Shown here: piece by piece, positions 8,063 to 17,136 of the stretch
Position numbering within the stretch: position 1 is the stretch's first letter
How the letters are laid out: each line of letters starts with the position of its first letter
The notes under the pieces: generated by a model
What the model saw: only the letters and a program-made list of their open reading frames with translations
Told to the model about the DNA's origin: nothing
Databases searched by the model: none
Translations under genes and position numbers: made by a program
Source of the DNA: Variovorax sp. Root411
GTDB taxonomy: Bacteria; Pseudomonadota; Gammaproteobacteria; Burkholderiales; Burkholderiaceae_C
DNA length: 64,000 nucleotides
Direction: 5' to 3'
NCBI RefSeq assembly: GCF_001425205.1
Contig: NZ_LMDW01000015.1
Span: 1-64,000 of the forward strand

Positions 8063-8731
8063 ATGACCATCCAACGCTTCCTCCACGCCGTCGACCGGTT
8101 CAGCATGGTCGTGGGCAAGACCTTCTCGTGGCTCATCGTGGCGCTGATGCTGCTGGTGTGCGGCGAAGTGTTCAAGCGCTATGCGCTCAACGCGCCCACC
8201 GCCTGGATCTTCGACGCCAACAACATGCTCTACGGCACGCTCTTCATGATGGGCGGCGCCTACACGCTCTCGCAGGCGGGCCACGTGCGCGGCGACTTCC
8301 TCTACGGCAGCATGAAGCCGCGCACGCAGGCCGCGCTCGACCTCGTGCTGTTCGTGCTGTTCTTCCTGCCCGGCGTGGTGGCGCTCACCTGGTCGGGCTG
8401 GACCTATTTCGGCGAATCGCTGGCGATGCGCGAGCAGACTTTCAACGCCGACCCGATTCCGGTCTATCCGTTCAAGTTCGTGATCCCCGTGGCCGGCGCG
8501 GTGCTGCTGCTGCAGGGCATCGCGGAAATGGTGCGCTGCGTGCTGTGCCTGAAGACCGGCGCATGGACGCCGCGCCTGAAAGACGCGGAAGAGATGGACG
8601 TGGTCGGCCAGCAGCTCGCGGGCAGCACCTATGTCGACGAGGCCGCCAAGCGCGAGGTGATCGACAAGGCCAAGGCCATCGAACAGGCCGCGCAGCAGCG
8701 CAAGAGCGATTCGACGGGAGGCAGCGTATGA
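8063..8731 (+). CDS. TRAP transporter small permease DctQ
   Basis: 222 aa inner-membrane protein. Four hydrophobic segments are visible: about residues 14-34 (GKTFSWLIVALMLLVCGEVF), 53-70, 88-108 (ALDLVLFVLFFLPGVVALTW) and 140-160 (VIPVAGAVLLLQGIAEM). A hydrophilic, charged tail of about 50 residues follows (QLAGSTYVDEAAKREVIDKAKAIEQAAQQRKS), longer than in most DctQ proteins. An ATG at 8036 would add 9 residues taken from repeat C1 and is less likely. It pairs with DctM in transport energised by an ion gradient. Confidence 0.88.
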   Translation: MTIQRFLHAVDRFSMVVGKTFSWLIVALMLLVCGEVFKRYALNAPTAWIFDANNMLYGTLFMMGGAYTLSQAGHVRGDFLYGSMKPRTQAALDLVLFVLFFLPGVVALTWSGWTYFGESLAMREQTFNADPIPVYPFKFVIPVAGAVLLLQGIAEMVRCVLCLKTGAWTPRLKDAEEMDVVGQQLAGSTYVDEAAKREVIDKAKAIEQAAQQRKSDSTGGSV

Positions 8732-8792
8732 GCCCCCGCCCGGCCGCTCCAAAGAGGGCTCTCACCGCAGCGCGTCGCGCGGAGGTTACGGA

Positions 8793-10724
8793 ATGAGCGA
8801 ACCCGCACTCGGCCTTTCGATGCTCGGCCTGATCGTGGTCGTGATCATGCTGGGCTTCCCCACGGCATTCACGCTGATGGGGCTGGGCATGTTCTTCGGC
8901 TTCATCGCTTTCTACGATCCCGCCTCGCACTGGCTGGACAACAAGGTCTTCGACCTGATGGTGCAGCGCGCCTTCGGCGCCATGACCAACGAGACGCTGC
9001 TGTCTATTCCGCTGTTCGTGCTGATGGGCTACGTGATGGAGCGCGGCGCGCTGGTCGACAAGATGTTCCACAGCGTGCAGCTCGCGTTCCGCCGCGTGCC
9101 GGGCTCGCTGGCCGTGACCACGCTGATCGTCTGCACCTTCTGGGGCATCGCGAGCGGGCTGGTCGGCGCGGTGGTGGTGCTGATGGGCGTGATCGCGATG
9201 CGGCCGATGCTCAATGCGGGCTACGACACGCGGCTGGCGGCCGGCGTGATCACCGCGGGCGGCACGCTCGGCATTCTCATTCCGCCCTCGGTGATGATCA
9301 TCGTGTACGCGGCTGTGGCCGGGCAGTCGGTGGTGAAGCTCTATGCGGCCGCGATGTTCCCGGGTTTCTTCCTCGCGTTTCTCTACCTGCTCTACGTGAT
9401 CGGCTGGGCCATGCTGCAGCCGAAGGTAGCGCCGAAGCTGCCGCCCGACCGGCAGCGCGCACCGGTCACGCCGTGGGTCGCGCACATCGCGGCCAGTTAT
9501 TCGCCGCGCATGCTGCCGGCGCTGTTCGCGGCCGTGGTATCGCCCGCGCGTGCCATGCACGGCGCGGCGCAGGGCGTGCGCATCACGTGGTGGCTGCTGC
9601 TGCGCAGCCTGCTGAATGCGCTGGTGCCGCTGGCGCTCGCGGCCGCAACGCTGGGCGCGGTCTGGTGGTACGTGACGATCTACTCGCAGAAGGACGACAA
9701 CACGCCGGTCGCGCAGCAGCAGGCGACGCAGAAGACCGCGGCGGCGCACCCCGAGGCTGCGTCAGCGTCTTCCTCCGGCACCGGGCTCGCCGAGCCGCCG
9801 ACGTCCGATGAACCGAAGGAGTCCGCATCGGAAGGCGGCCTGCAGGAGCCCCCTGGCGGTGTCGAGGAACCACCCGGCAGCGAAGCCGCTTCGGCCCCAC
9901 CGGCTGCGGAGGGCGGCCTGCAGCAGCTCGGCGAGGCCGTCGATGCGCCAAAGATCGCCGCGGTGCCCGAGGCCTTCTACACAGGCTTCCTGCTCGCCAG
10001 CCTCTTCACGATCGCGCTGCTCGCGTGGTACTACTGGCGCATGGACGCGGAGCAGTTCGAGATCCTGCGCATGCTGGTGTCGTCGGTGATGCCGCTGGCC
10101 ACGCTCACGCTGGTGGTGCTGGGCGTGATTTTGTTCGGCATCACGACCGCCACCGAGTCCGCGGCGGTCGGTGCGGCCGGCGCCTTCCTGATGGCGTGGC
10201 AAGCCGGCACGCTGGACTTCAAGAAGACCAAGGAGGCGGTGTTCCTCACGCTCAAGACCACGTCGATGGTCTGCTGGCTGTTCGTGGGCTCGGCGCTGTT
10301 CTCGGCGGTGTTCGCGCTGCTGGGCGGCCAGCGCATCATCGAGGAATGGGTGCTGGGCATGAACCTCAGCCCGCTGCAGTTCCTGCTGCTGTCGCAGGCG
10401 ATCATCTTCGTGCTGGGCTGGCCGCTGGAATGGACCGAGATCATCGTGATCTTCGTGCCCATCTTCCTGCCGCTGCTCGCGCACTTCCAGATCGATCCGC
10501 TGCTGTTCGGCGTGCTGGTGTTCGTGAACCTGCAGGCGGCTTTCCTTTCGCCGCCGGTGGCGATGTCGGCCTTCTACCTGAAGGGAGTTTCGCCCTCGCA
10601 CGTGACGCTCAACCAGATCTTCGCGGGGATGATGCCGTACATGCTGATCGTCATCCTGTGCATGGTGTTCATGTACATCTGGCCGGGGCTGACGCTGTGG
10701 CTGCCGCAGTATCTGTACGGCTGA
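8793..10724 (+). CDS. TRAP transporter large permease DctM with a large internal insertion
   Basis: 643 aa, against about 430 for a usual DctM. Residues 1-210 carry the first membrane block, including the conserved NETLLSIPLFVLMGYVMERG and ITAGGTLGILIPPSVMIIVY. The second block resumes near residue 425 (TTATESAAVGAAGAFL...WPLEWTEIIVIFVPIFLPLL). Between them, residues about 213-420 hold two extra hydrophobic segments (near 275-297 and 390-408) separated by a Pro/Glu/Ser/Ala-rich stretch of about 90 residues. The frame is intact, so this is not a pseudogene. GGAGG at 8781-8785 supports the ATG. The gene ends 6 bp from the convergent yedE-type gene. Confidence 0.88.
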   Translation: MSEPALGLSMLGLIVVVIMLGFPTAFTLMGLGMFFGFIAFYDPASHWLDNKVFDLMVQRAFGAMTNETLLSIPLFVLMGYVMERGALVDKMFHSVQLAFRRVPGSLAVTTLIVCTFWGIASGLVGAVVVLMGVIAMRPMLNAGYDTRLAAGVITAGGTLGILIPPSVMIIVYAAVAGQSVVKLYAAAMFPGFFLAFLYLLYVIGWAMLQPKVAPKLPPDRQRAPVTPWVAHIAASYSPRMLPALFAAVVSPARAMHGAAQGVRITWWLLLRSLLNALVPLALAAATLGAVWWYVTIYSQKDDNTPVAQQQATQKTAAAHPEAASASSSGTGLAEPPTSDEPKESASEGGLQEPPGGVEEPPGSEAASAPPAAEGGLQQLGEAVDAPKIAAVPEAFYTGFLLASLFTIALLAWYYWRMDAEQFEILRMLVSSVMPLATLTLVVLGVILFGITTATESAAVGAAGAFLMAWQAGTLDFKKTKEAVFLTLKTTSMVCWLFVGSALFSAVFALLGGQRIIEEWVLGMNLSPLQFLLLSQAIIFVLGWPLEWTEIIVIFVPIFLPLLAHFQIDPLLFGVLVFVNLQAAFLSPPVAMSAFYLKGVSPSHVTLNQIFAGMMPYMLIVILCMVFMYIWPGLTLWLPQYLYG

Positions 10725-10730
10725 TGGCGC

Positions 10731-11174
10731 TCAGGCTGCGCCTGAAGCCGGGCGCAGCGCGCGGCGGAGCTCGATCAGTTCGAACAGGTCCATGCCCAGC
10801 AGCATGGCGCCCACGAAGACCACGGCCTTGAACTCGCCCGTGCCGAGCGAGACCAGCGCGGGGCCGGGACAGAAGCCCGCCACGCCCCAGCCAACGCCGA
10901 ACAGCAGGCTGCCGCCGACGAGGCGGCGATCGATACGTCGCGCGGTGGGCAGCATGATCGGCGCGCCGAGCAGCGACAGCTTGCGCCGGCGCGCGAACAG
11001 GAAGGCGACGGCGCTCACCGCCACCGCCCCGCCCATCACGAATGCGAGCGAGGGGTCCCAGGCGCCGGCAAGGTCGAGAAAACCGAGCACCTTGGCCGGA
11101 TTGGCCATGCCGGAGACGATGAGGCCGAGCCCGAAGACCAGGCCGACGAGCAGGGAGGCGATGACGGTCGGCAT
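10731..11174 (-). CDS. YeeE/YedE-family membrane protein, C-terminal-half type
   Basis: 147 aa with four hydrophobic segments and the family signature GVGWGVAGFCPGPALVSLG near residue 100, whose Cys corresponds to a conserved cysteine of thiosulfate-permease-like proteins (TsuA/YeeE). Together with the next gene upstream it makes up the two halves of a full-length YeeE. AAGGAG lies 12 bases before the ATG at 11,174. The gap to the upstream gene is 20 bp, so the three genes bigR and two halves form one operon. A role in moving a sulfur compound across the inner membrane is inferred from family and context. Confidence 0.85.
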   Translation of the reverse strand: MPTVIASLLVGLVFGLGLIVSGMANPAKVLGFLDLAGAWDPSLAFVMGGAVAVSAVAFLFARRRKLSLLGAPIMLPTARRIDRRLVGGSLLFGVGWGVAGFCPGPALVSLGTGEFKAVVFVGAMLLGMDLFELIELRRALRPASGAA

Positions 11175-11194
11175 GAGGGCGAATCGCTCCTTCG

Positions 11195-11632
11195 TCACAG
11201 GTTCAACAGATGATGCGCCACGAACACCGTGGCGAATCCGGCGGCCATGAAAACCCCGGTGGCGGCCAGCGAACGCGGCGACAGCCGCGCCACGCCGCAC
11301 ACGCCGTGGCCGCTGGTGCAACCCGCGCCGTAGCGCGTGCCCACGCCCACCAGCAGGCCGGCCAGCACGAGCGCGCCGTGGCCGGCATCGATCCGCGCAG
11401 CAGGCAGCACGGCGAACAGCCCGTAGGCGGCGGGCGCAGCGACCAGCCCGAGCACGAAGGCCGCGCGCCAGGCCGCATCGCCTTTCACGGGTCGCAGCAA
11501 GCCGCCCAGCACGCCGCTGATGCCCGCGATGCGCCCGTTGAGCAGCACGAACATCGCCGCGGCGATGCCGATGAGAACGCCGCCGGCCAGCGCGGTCCAT
11601 GGCGTGAAATGGAGCCAGTCGATGGCGGGCAT
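11195..11632 (-). CDS. YeeE/YedE-family membrane protein, N-terminal-half type
   Basis: 145 aa. The hallmark motif [23 protein letters not shown] is at about residues 97-119, with Cys residues in the positions that carry sulfane sulfur in TsuA-type transporters. Preceding hydrophobic segments ([38 protein letters not shown]) are membrane-spanning. The start ATG is 2 bp beyond the stop of the ArsR gene, so translation is probably coupled. It pairs with the downstream half-size partner. Confidence 0.87.
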   Translation of the reverse strand: MPAIDWLHFTPWTALAGGVLIGIAAAMFVLLNGRIAGISGVLGGLLRPVKGDAAWRAAFVLGLVAAPAAYGLFAVLPAARIDAGHGALVLAGLLVGVGTRYGAGCTSGHGVCGVARLSPRSLAATGVFMAAGFATVFVAHHLLNL

Positions 11633-11634
11633 CT

Positions 11635-11958
11635 TCAGCTTTCCTTCGGGCAGTAGAGGCGGTAGAGCACCGCGAGGATGTCGAGCAGGGCGGCGTCGGC
11701 CACGCTGTAGTGGATGTTCTTTCCCTCGCGGCGGGTGCTGACCACGCCTTCCGCGCGCAGCACCGAGAGTTGCTGTGACAAGGTGGGCTGGCGGATGCCC
11801 AGCGCGCTTTCGAGGTCGCTCACGCACATCTCGCCCTGCGAGAGCTGGCACAGCAGCAGCAGCCGGTCTTCGTTGGCCAGCAGCTTGAGCACCCCGACCG
11901 CCTGGCGGGCACCGCCGCGCAGCACTTCGGGATCGATGACGAGGGTGGAAGCCTTCAT
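11635..11958 (-). CDS. bigR: ArsR-family persulfide-sensing repressor, BigR/SqrR-like
   Basis: 107 aa from the ATG at 11,958 (a TTG at 11,967 would add three residues). It has a winged-helix DNA-binding domain ([21 protein letters not shown]). Cys37 (LLLLCQLS) and Cys103 ([10 protein letters not shown]) are 66 residues apart, the same spacing as the redox pair Cys42/Cys108 of BigR, which forms an intramolecular tri/tetrasulfide bridge and releases DNA when persulfides rise. A further Cys45 is present. The divergent neighbour is a persulfide dioxygenase and the genes behind it are YeeE halves, which is the classical bigR context. A perfect AT-rich palindrome lies between the two start codons. 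Confidence 0.9.
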   Translation of the reverse strand: MKASTLVIDPEVLRGGARQAVGVLKLLANEDRLLLLCQLSQGEMCVSDLESALGIRQPTLSQQLSVLRAEGVVSTRREGKNIHYSVADAALLDILAVLYRLYCPKES

Positions 11959-11984
11959 GGAGGGCAATTTCAGTTAGTTCGCCA

Positions 11985-12008
11985 ATATTATATCAATTCA
12001 TATAATAT
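11985..12008. promoter_or_regulatory. Candidate BigR operator
   Basis: Arms ATATTATAT (11,985-11,993) and ATATAATAT (12,000-12,008) are exact inverted copies separated by CAATTC. The site sits in the 75-bp gap between bigR and the divergent dioxygenase gene, 26 bp before the latter's ATG, and is strikingly AT-rich in this high-GC region. BigR is known to bind an AT-rich palindrome overlapping its promoter. Confidence 0.82.
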
Positions 12009-12033
12009 CAGCAGCTTGACTGAAGGAGTGCCC

Positions 12034-12945
12034 ATGACGACGACCGCAGCGCCCCGCCGCACCACCACCCAGGCATTCTTCGATCCCGTGACGGGCACGG
12101 TGTCCTACGTGATCTGGGATCACGCCACGAAGCACGCCGCGATCATCGATCCGGTGCTGGCGTACGACTTCAAGTCCGGCCACACCAGCACCGCCCCCGC
12201 CGACCGCCTGCTGACCTATGTGCGCGCGCAGGCGCTGCAGGTCGACTGGATCCTTGAGACCCACGCGCATGCCGACCACCTCTCGGGCGCGCGCCATGTG
12301 CAGTCGCAGGCCGGCGGGCGCATCGCCATCGGCGAGCACATCCGCACGGTGCAGGCCACCTTTCGCACGCTCTACAACCTGGAGCGCGACTTCCTGCCCG
12401 ACGGCAGCCAGTTCGACCATCTCTTCAAGGACGGCGAGTCCTTCCGCATCGGCGACGCCGAGGCGGTCGCGCTCCTGGTGCCCGGCCACACGCCAGCCGA
12501 CATGGCGTACCTCGTGGACGGCACGGTCTTCGTCGGCGACACGCTCTTCATGCCCGACCTGGGCAGCGCGCGCGCCGATTTTCCGGGCGGCGATGCGCGC
12601 CAGCTCTACCGCTCGATGCACCGGCTGCTCGCCCTGCCGCCCGAGACGACCATCTATGTCTGCCACGACTATCCGCCCGCCACGCGCGAGCCCCGCTGGC
12701 AGAGCAGCGTCGCGGAACAGCGCGCCCACAACATCCACGTGCGCGACGGCATCGGCGAAGAAGAATTCGTGCGCATGCGCACCGCGCGCGACGCCACGCT
12801 CGACGTGCCGACGCTGATCCTGCCGTCGATGCAGGTCAACGTGCGCGCCGGGCGATTTCCGCCGCCCGACGACAACGGGGTGGCCTACCTGCGCATTCCG
12901 CTGAACGCCCTTCCGGTCCGTCGAGGCGCCGCCGCCCCGGAGTGA
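12034..12945 (+). CDS. blh: Persulfide dioxygenase, ETHE1/Blh-type metallo-beta-lactamase fold
   Basis: 303 aa. Oxidises glutathione persulfide to sulfite and glutathione with a mononuclear iron. The metal motif ETHAHADHLSG (about residues 76-86) gives HxHxDH; a further His is in PGHTPADMAY, the Asp in FVGDTLFMPDLGSARADFPGG, and the last His in IYVCHDYPP. AAGGAG at 12,023-12,028 precedes the ATG. It is transcribed divergently from bigR over a shared palindrome, so induction by persulfide or sulfide is expected. The name blh follows the beta-lactamase-like hydrolase of the bigR operon. Confidence 0.92.
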   Translation: MTTTAAPRRTTTQAFFDPVTGTVSYVIWDHATKHAAIIDPVLAYDFKSGHTSTAPADRLLTYVRAQALQVDWILETHAHADHLSGARHVQSQAGGRIAIGEHIRTVQATFRTLYNLERDFLPDGSQFDHLFKDGESFRIGDAEAVALLVPGHTPADMAYLVDGTVFVGDTLFMPDLGSARADFPGGDARQLYRSMHRLLALPPETTIYVCHDYPPATREPRWQSSVAEQRAHNIHVRDGIGEEEFVRMRTARDATLDVPTLILPSMQVNVRAGRFPPPDDNGVAYLRIPLNALPVRRGAAAPE

Positions 12946-12949
12946 AGGC

Positions 12950-14995
12950 TCAGCGCCGCCGCTCCACGTACGGCCGCGCCTGCAGCAGCACGATGCGGTC
13001 GCCCATGGTGGCCCACTCGATGTCCTGGTCCGCCGCATTGAAGGTGCGCTTCACGGCTGCGCCCACGTTCGCCAGCCGCACCACCAGTTCATCGGTCAGC
13101 ACGCTGCGCCCGGCTTCCACCGGCACTTCCTTCACCCCGCCGTCCTTGTCGAGCTGCAGCGACGTTTCTTCGGCCGAACGGCTCAACACCTGGATGGCCT
13201 TCGACCAGCTCGAATACATCACCTGCTCCGCCACCCGCTGCCCCTCGACCACGCGAATGCCGATGCCGCGCTTGGCCGAGATGTAGGTGACGTGCGGATG
13301 CCCCGCGTCGAACGGGTCGCGCGTGATCATCACGCCGGCGTTGGTCGAGTCGATGGCGGTCTGCACGAACACCCCCATCAGCACCGATTCGGCGCCGAAG
13401 CCTGCGGCGCTGCGTGCCTCCCAGGCCTCGGGGTTGAAGACCGAGGCCCAGACCTTCTTCACCGCGACCTCGAGCGCATCGCCGGTCTTGACGTTGGGCA
13501 CCGTGGTGTAGAGCCCCGCGCCGCTGAAGCCGGGCAGGTCTTCGGAGTTGGACGAGCTGCGCACGAACACGCCGCCGCCGCCCAGTTGCGACTGCCACGC
13601 GGCGCGCCATGCGGCGGCGGTGGCGGCATCGACAGGCCATTGCACGATCTCTTCGCGCAGCTGCGCCAGCGCCTTCTGCCGGGCCTTCGGATCGCTCGCG
13701 AAGCCCGGCTGCTGCTGCATGCGCGCGATGCGTTCGGCCAGGCCGTTGGCGCGCATGAAGCGGTCGTAGTGCGCAAACGGAATGCAGAAGCCGTCGGGCA
13801 CCGACGTGCCCGGAATGTGCGCGGCCAGCATGGCGCCGAGGTTCGCGGCCTTGGTGCCGCATTGCGCGTTGTTGCGCGCGCGCAGCGAGGCCAACGGCAA
13901 CAGACGGGTTTCGTGCAGGTCGGGCCTGATGGCGCGCGCGCTACCGGGCGTCGCGCCGGTGGCGGCGGTGCGCACGGTGCGCGGCGGCAGGGCGGCGATC
14001 TCTTCGGGCGCGAGGCGGCGCACCTGGTAGCCCGAGGCCGCCACCTTCAGCGCCACCCACTGGCCCGCGTGCGCCTTCAGCACCGTGGCGGCATCGCGCA
14101 CGTAGGCGTTCGGAATTCCCCAGCCCTTGGCCAGCAGGTTGACGTGCGACAGCGCGGTCGACGGCCGCTCGGTCAGCACGCCGGCCACCGGCGGCAGGCT
14201 GATCGGCACCTGCCGCAGCACGGCGATATCGTCGGGCAACAGCGCGTTGATGCCCGATTCGTCGTCCACGATGCGCACGCGGCCGGTGGCGGTGCCGAGG
14301 TTCATCGGCAGAAAAGGCTGCTCGCGGATCAGCGCCTCCTGGCTCACGAAGTCGATGCCGACTTCCTTCGCCACGCGCTCGTGCAGCGTGGAGTTGGTCT
14401 TGAACTTCACGGGCGCGAAGAAGCTGGCCTTGACCTGCGCATCGGCCTGCCGCAGCAGCGGCACAGTGAGCCGGTCGCCCTCCCAGAACTCGTAGGTGAA
14501 GGTGCCGATGTTCTGTTGCCAGCTCAGCGTGCCGAACAGGAAGCGGCGGTCGGGCACGAGGTAGTTGCGGTCGATCTCGCGCTTGATCGTGTTCGGCACG
14601 AGCCGGGTGTCGCGCAGGAAGCGCACGTGCAGCTGGTAGCGCGGCGTGTCGATGTAGTACGTGCGCGCCGGCTTCGCCTGCCGGTCGATGGCGAACAGCA
14701 CGTGCGCGAGCTGCATCGGCGTGCCGGCGTCGTAGACGCGCGCCAGCTGGTCGAAGTCGCCCTGGCTGCGCAGCGCAGGCAAAGACGAGGGTACCGCCGG
14801 GCGTGGCGCGAGCTGCGCGGCCGGGCCTTCGGGCAGCGGCTGGTTCTGCTGCTGGTAGTAGGAGGGCTTGCGCGCCAGCTGGGCCGCGGCGGGCATGGCC
14901 GCCAGAACCATGGCGAGCGCTGCGCACAGCGCGATCAAGCTATCGGTTTCGGAGCGCATGGCGCCCGTGGGGCGTGCGCGATCCTGGTTTTTCAT
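12950..14995 (-). CDS. Secreted PEP/pyruvate-binding (PPDK_N-type) dikinase-like protein
   Basis: 681 aa. A signal peptide (hydrophobic run LIALCAALAMVLAAMPAAAQ, ending near residue 39) indicates export. The C-terminal third (about 375-681) matches the nucleotide-binding domain of PEP synthase and pyruvate phosphate dikinase: GTKAANLGAML, VPDGFCIPFAHYD, FVRSSSNSEDLPGFSGAGLY, and WATMGDRIVLLQARPYVE at the end. Ahead of it, near residues 272-297, is TERPSTALSHVNLLAKGWGI, which looks like a phosphohistidine swivelling loop with its catalytic His. This order (His domain before ATP domain) is that of glucan-water dikinases rather than PEP synthase. Residues 40-270 are unassigned. Convergent with the persulfide dioxygenase gene (4-bp gap). 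Confidence 0.75.
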   Translation of the reverse strand: MKNQDRARPTGAMRSETDSLIALCAALAMVLAAMPAAAQLARKPSYYQQQNQPLPEGPAAQLAPRPAVPSSLPALRSQGDFDQLARVYDAGTPMQLAHVLFAIDRQAKPARTYYIDTPRYQLHVRFLRDTRLVPNTIKREIDRNYLVPDRRFLFGTLSWQQNIGTFTYEFWEGDRLTVPLLRQADAQVKASFFAPVKFKTNSTLHERVAKEVGIDFVSQEALIREQPFLPMNLGTATGRVRIVDDESGINALLPDDIAVLRQVPISLPPVAGVLTERPSTALSHVNLLAKGWGIPNAYVRDAATVLKAHAGQWVALKVAASGYQVRRLAPEEIAALPPRTVRTAATGATPGSARAIRPDLHETRLLPLASLRARNNAQCGTKAANLGAMLAAHIPGTSVPDGFCIPFAHYDRFMRANGLAERIARMQQQPGFASDPKARQKALAQLREEIVQWPVDAATAAAWRAAWQSQLGGGGVFVRSSSNSEDLPGFSGAGLYTTVPNVKTGDALEVAVKKVWASVFNPEAWEARSAAGFGAESVLMGVFVQTAIDSTNAGVMITRDPFDAGHPHVTYISAKRGIGIRVVEGQRVAEQVMYSSWSKAIQVLSRSAEETSLQLDKDGGVKEVPVEAGRSVLTDELVVRLANVGAAVKRTFNAADQDIEWATMGDRIVLLQARPYVERRR

Positions 14996-15136
14996 GGAGA
15001 TTTCTTCCTTACAGCCGGTTTCCGAATGCACGCGCGCTTCACCAAGCAGCGGGTTGGCGATGACAGCGGCAGCGGATTCTCGCGCGTTACAAATTCAGCG
15101 CTTTCGCATCGTCCCAACGACTGGGGAGAACACGCC

Positions 15137-17059
15137 ATGAACCCATCCGCCATTTCCATGCATTCCGCCACGCTGCGCCGCTGGCTGCTCGGCCTGGCCA
15201 TGCTGTGCGTCGGCCTCGCGGCCAGCGCCCAGCAGGACCCGCCGGGCCGCGTGGCCCGTCTCAACTTCCACCAAGGCACCATCAGCTTCGCGCCGGCCGG
15301 CGACGACAGCTGGTACGACGCGCAGCCCAACCGCCCCATCACCACCGGCGACCGCCTCTGGACCGACCGCAACGCCCGCGCCGAGGTGTACATCGGCTCG
15401 GCAGCCCTGCGGCTCGACGGGCAGACGCACGTGGAGTTCTCCGAACTCGACGACGACACGGCGCGCATCACCTCGAACCAGGGCAACCTGCAGCTGCGCG
15501 TGCGCGACGAGCTGGCAGGCCAGCGCGTCGAGATCGACACCGGCAACCTCGCCGTGGTGATCGACGCGCCGGGCGAATACCGCATCGCCTCCGATCCGGC
15601 CGCCGGCACCACCTGGGTGGCCGTGGCCTCGGGCCGCGCCACGCTCTACGGCGAGAACGGCCAATCGCAGTCGCTGGGCGCGCGCCAGCAGCTCACCGTG
15701 TCGGGCCGCGACCTCTCCGCCGTGGGCGGTGCGCCGTCGCAGGCTGGCGGCTTCGACGCCTGGGTGGCCGAGCGCAACCGCCTCGAGGACCAGTCGGTCT
15801 CGGCGCGCTATGTGTCGCGCGAGGTGGTCGGCTACCAGCAACTCGACAACTACGGCGACTGGCAGAACGACGCCACGTACGGCGACGTCTGGTTCCCGCG
15901 CAACGTCGATGCCGACTGGGCGCCGTACCGCGACGGCCAGTGGGTCAACGTCGCGCCGTGGGGCCTGACCTGGGTCGATGCCGCGCCGTGGGGCTTCGCG
16001 CCCTTCCACTACGGCCGCTGGGCGCGCGTGGGTCCGCGCTGGGGCTGGGTGCCGGGGCGCACGAGCGGCCGGCCGGTGTATTCGCCGGCACTGGTCGGCT
16101 TCGTGGGCGGCGGCGGCGCAAACGCGGGCGTCCAGATCGGCAACGGCCGCAGCGGCGTGGGCTGGTTCCCGCTGGCCCCGGGCGAGCAATGGCGCCCCGG
16201 CTACCACGCGAGCCAGCGCTATGTGGACCAGGTGAACCGCATGGCCATCTACAACCGGACAGGCGGGCCGCGCAACGACTTCTATGCCAACCAGCAGATG
16301 CCGGGCGCCGTGACCGTGCTGCCCGCCGACCGCTTCGGCCGCGGCCCCTTCGGCCGGCGCGACCTCGTGCGGCTGCCGGACGACCGCTTTGCGCGCGTGC
16401 CGGTGGCCCCCACGCCGGGCGTCGCGATCAACGGCTTCGGCGGCGGCTTCGGCCGGCCCGCCGCAGTGGTCCCGCCGGCTGCGGCGCTGATGGCGCGGCA
16501 GCAGCAGATCCAGCTCCAGCAGGCGCAGCAACAGCAATTGATGCAGCAGCGCGCGGCACAGGCCACGCAGCAGCAACAACATCAGCAGCAGTCGGAATGG
16601 CAGCGCCAGCAGGACTGGCGTCAACAACAGGATGGGCGAGCGCAACAGGATTGGCGCCAGCGCGGCGAGCAGGAGCGTTGGCAACAACAACAGCAACAAC
16701 AACAGGCGCTGCGCCAGCAGCAGGAAATGCAGCAGCGCGCGGCGCAGGCGCAAGCCCAGCAGCAGCAACAGCAACAGCAGCTTCAACAACAGCAGTTGCA
16801 GCAACAGCGCGCGGCCCAGCAACAGCAGCAGCAGCTTCGCCAGCAACAGGAAATGCAATTGCGTGCCGCGCAGGCGCAGCAGCAGGCGCAAGCCCAGCTG
16901 CAGGCCCAGCAGAACGCGATGCGCCAGGCACAGGAGGCCCAGTTGCGCGCGATCCAGCAGCAGCGCGGCATCGCGCCAGCACCGCAGCAGCCGCAGCCGC
17001 CAGGCCAGCAGCGCAGCGACGATCCGCGCAGGCTCTGGACCTCGCCCGACTCGCGCTGA
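15137..17059 (+). CDS. Secreted FecR-like, Trp-rich protein with a long Gln-rich C-terminus
   Basis: 640 aa with a signal peptide ending near ASAQQ (residue 32). Residues about 45-190 resemble a FecR-type beta domain ([20 protein letters not shown]...[13 protein letters not shown]). Residues about 235-325 form a Trp/Pro/Gly-rich block ([20 protein letters not shown], then more WG repeats) as in DUF6600 proteins. From about residue 453 to 620 the chain is dominated by Gln with Ala and Arg, encoded by mixed CAG/CAA codons, and probably forms an extended or coiled-coil arm. It is divergent from the dikinase-like gene (141-bp gap). Function unknown; an envelope role is inferred. Confidence 0.82.
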   Translation: MNPSAISMHSATLRRWLLGLAMLCVGLAASAQQDPPGRVARLNFHQGTISFAPAGDDSWYDAQPNRPITTGDRLWTDRNARAEVYIGSAALRLDGQTHVEFSELDDDTARITSNQGNLQLRVRDELAGQRVEIDTGNLAVVIDAPGEYRIASDPAAGTTWVAVASGRATLYGENGQSQSLGARQQLTVSGRDLSAVGGAPSQAGGFDAWVAERNRLEDQSVSARYVSREVVGYQQLDNYGDWQNDATYGDVWFPRNVDADWAPYRDGQWVNVAPWGLTWVDAAPWGFAPFHYGRWARVGPRWGWVPGRTSGRPVYSPALVGFVGGGGANAGVQIGNGRSGVGWFPLAPGEQWRPGYHASQRYVDQVNRMAIYNRTGGPRNDFYANQQMPGAVTVLPADRFGRGPFGRRDLVRLPDDRFARVPVAPTPGVAINGFGGGFGRPAAVVPPAAALMARQQQIQLQQAQQQQLMQQRAAQATQQQQHQQQSEWQRQQDWRQQQDGRAQQDWRQRGEQERWQQQQQQQQALRQQQEMQQRAAQAQAQQQQQQQQLQQQQLQQQRAAQQQQQQLRQQQEMQLRAAQAQQQAQAQLQAQQNAMRQAQEAQLRAIQQQRGIAPAPQQPQPPGQQRSDDPRRLWTSPDSR

Positions 17060-17136
17060 ACGCCAGCCGCCGCGCAAGTCCCGCCGGAAGCGCTTCCTTC
17101 GGCCCGCCGCTACAGTCGGCGGCCAAGGAGCCTTTC

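Noticed and set aside
8732-8792. Intergenic stretch between dctQ and dctM as another repeat
   Set aside because: It resembles GC-rich linkers common in such genomes, but no second copy was found in this window.
16500-17000. Repetitive CAG/CAA tract as a possible CRISPR or tandem repeat array
   Set aside because: There are no constant repeats with unique spacers. It is coding sequence for a Gln-rich protein arm.
15095-17077. Long open frame on the minus strand with poly-Leu runs
   Set aside because: It is the antisense of the Gln-rich gene (CAG/CAA read as CTG/TTG). It has no start context and its sequence is low-complexity.
17086-17097. GGAAGCGCTTCC palindrome after the Gln-rich gene
   Set aside because: It has no T run and only a 12-bp perfect palindrome in GC-rich sequence, with no supporting context for a terminator or operator.
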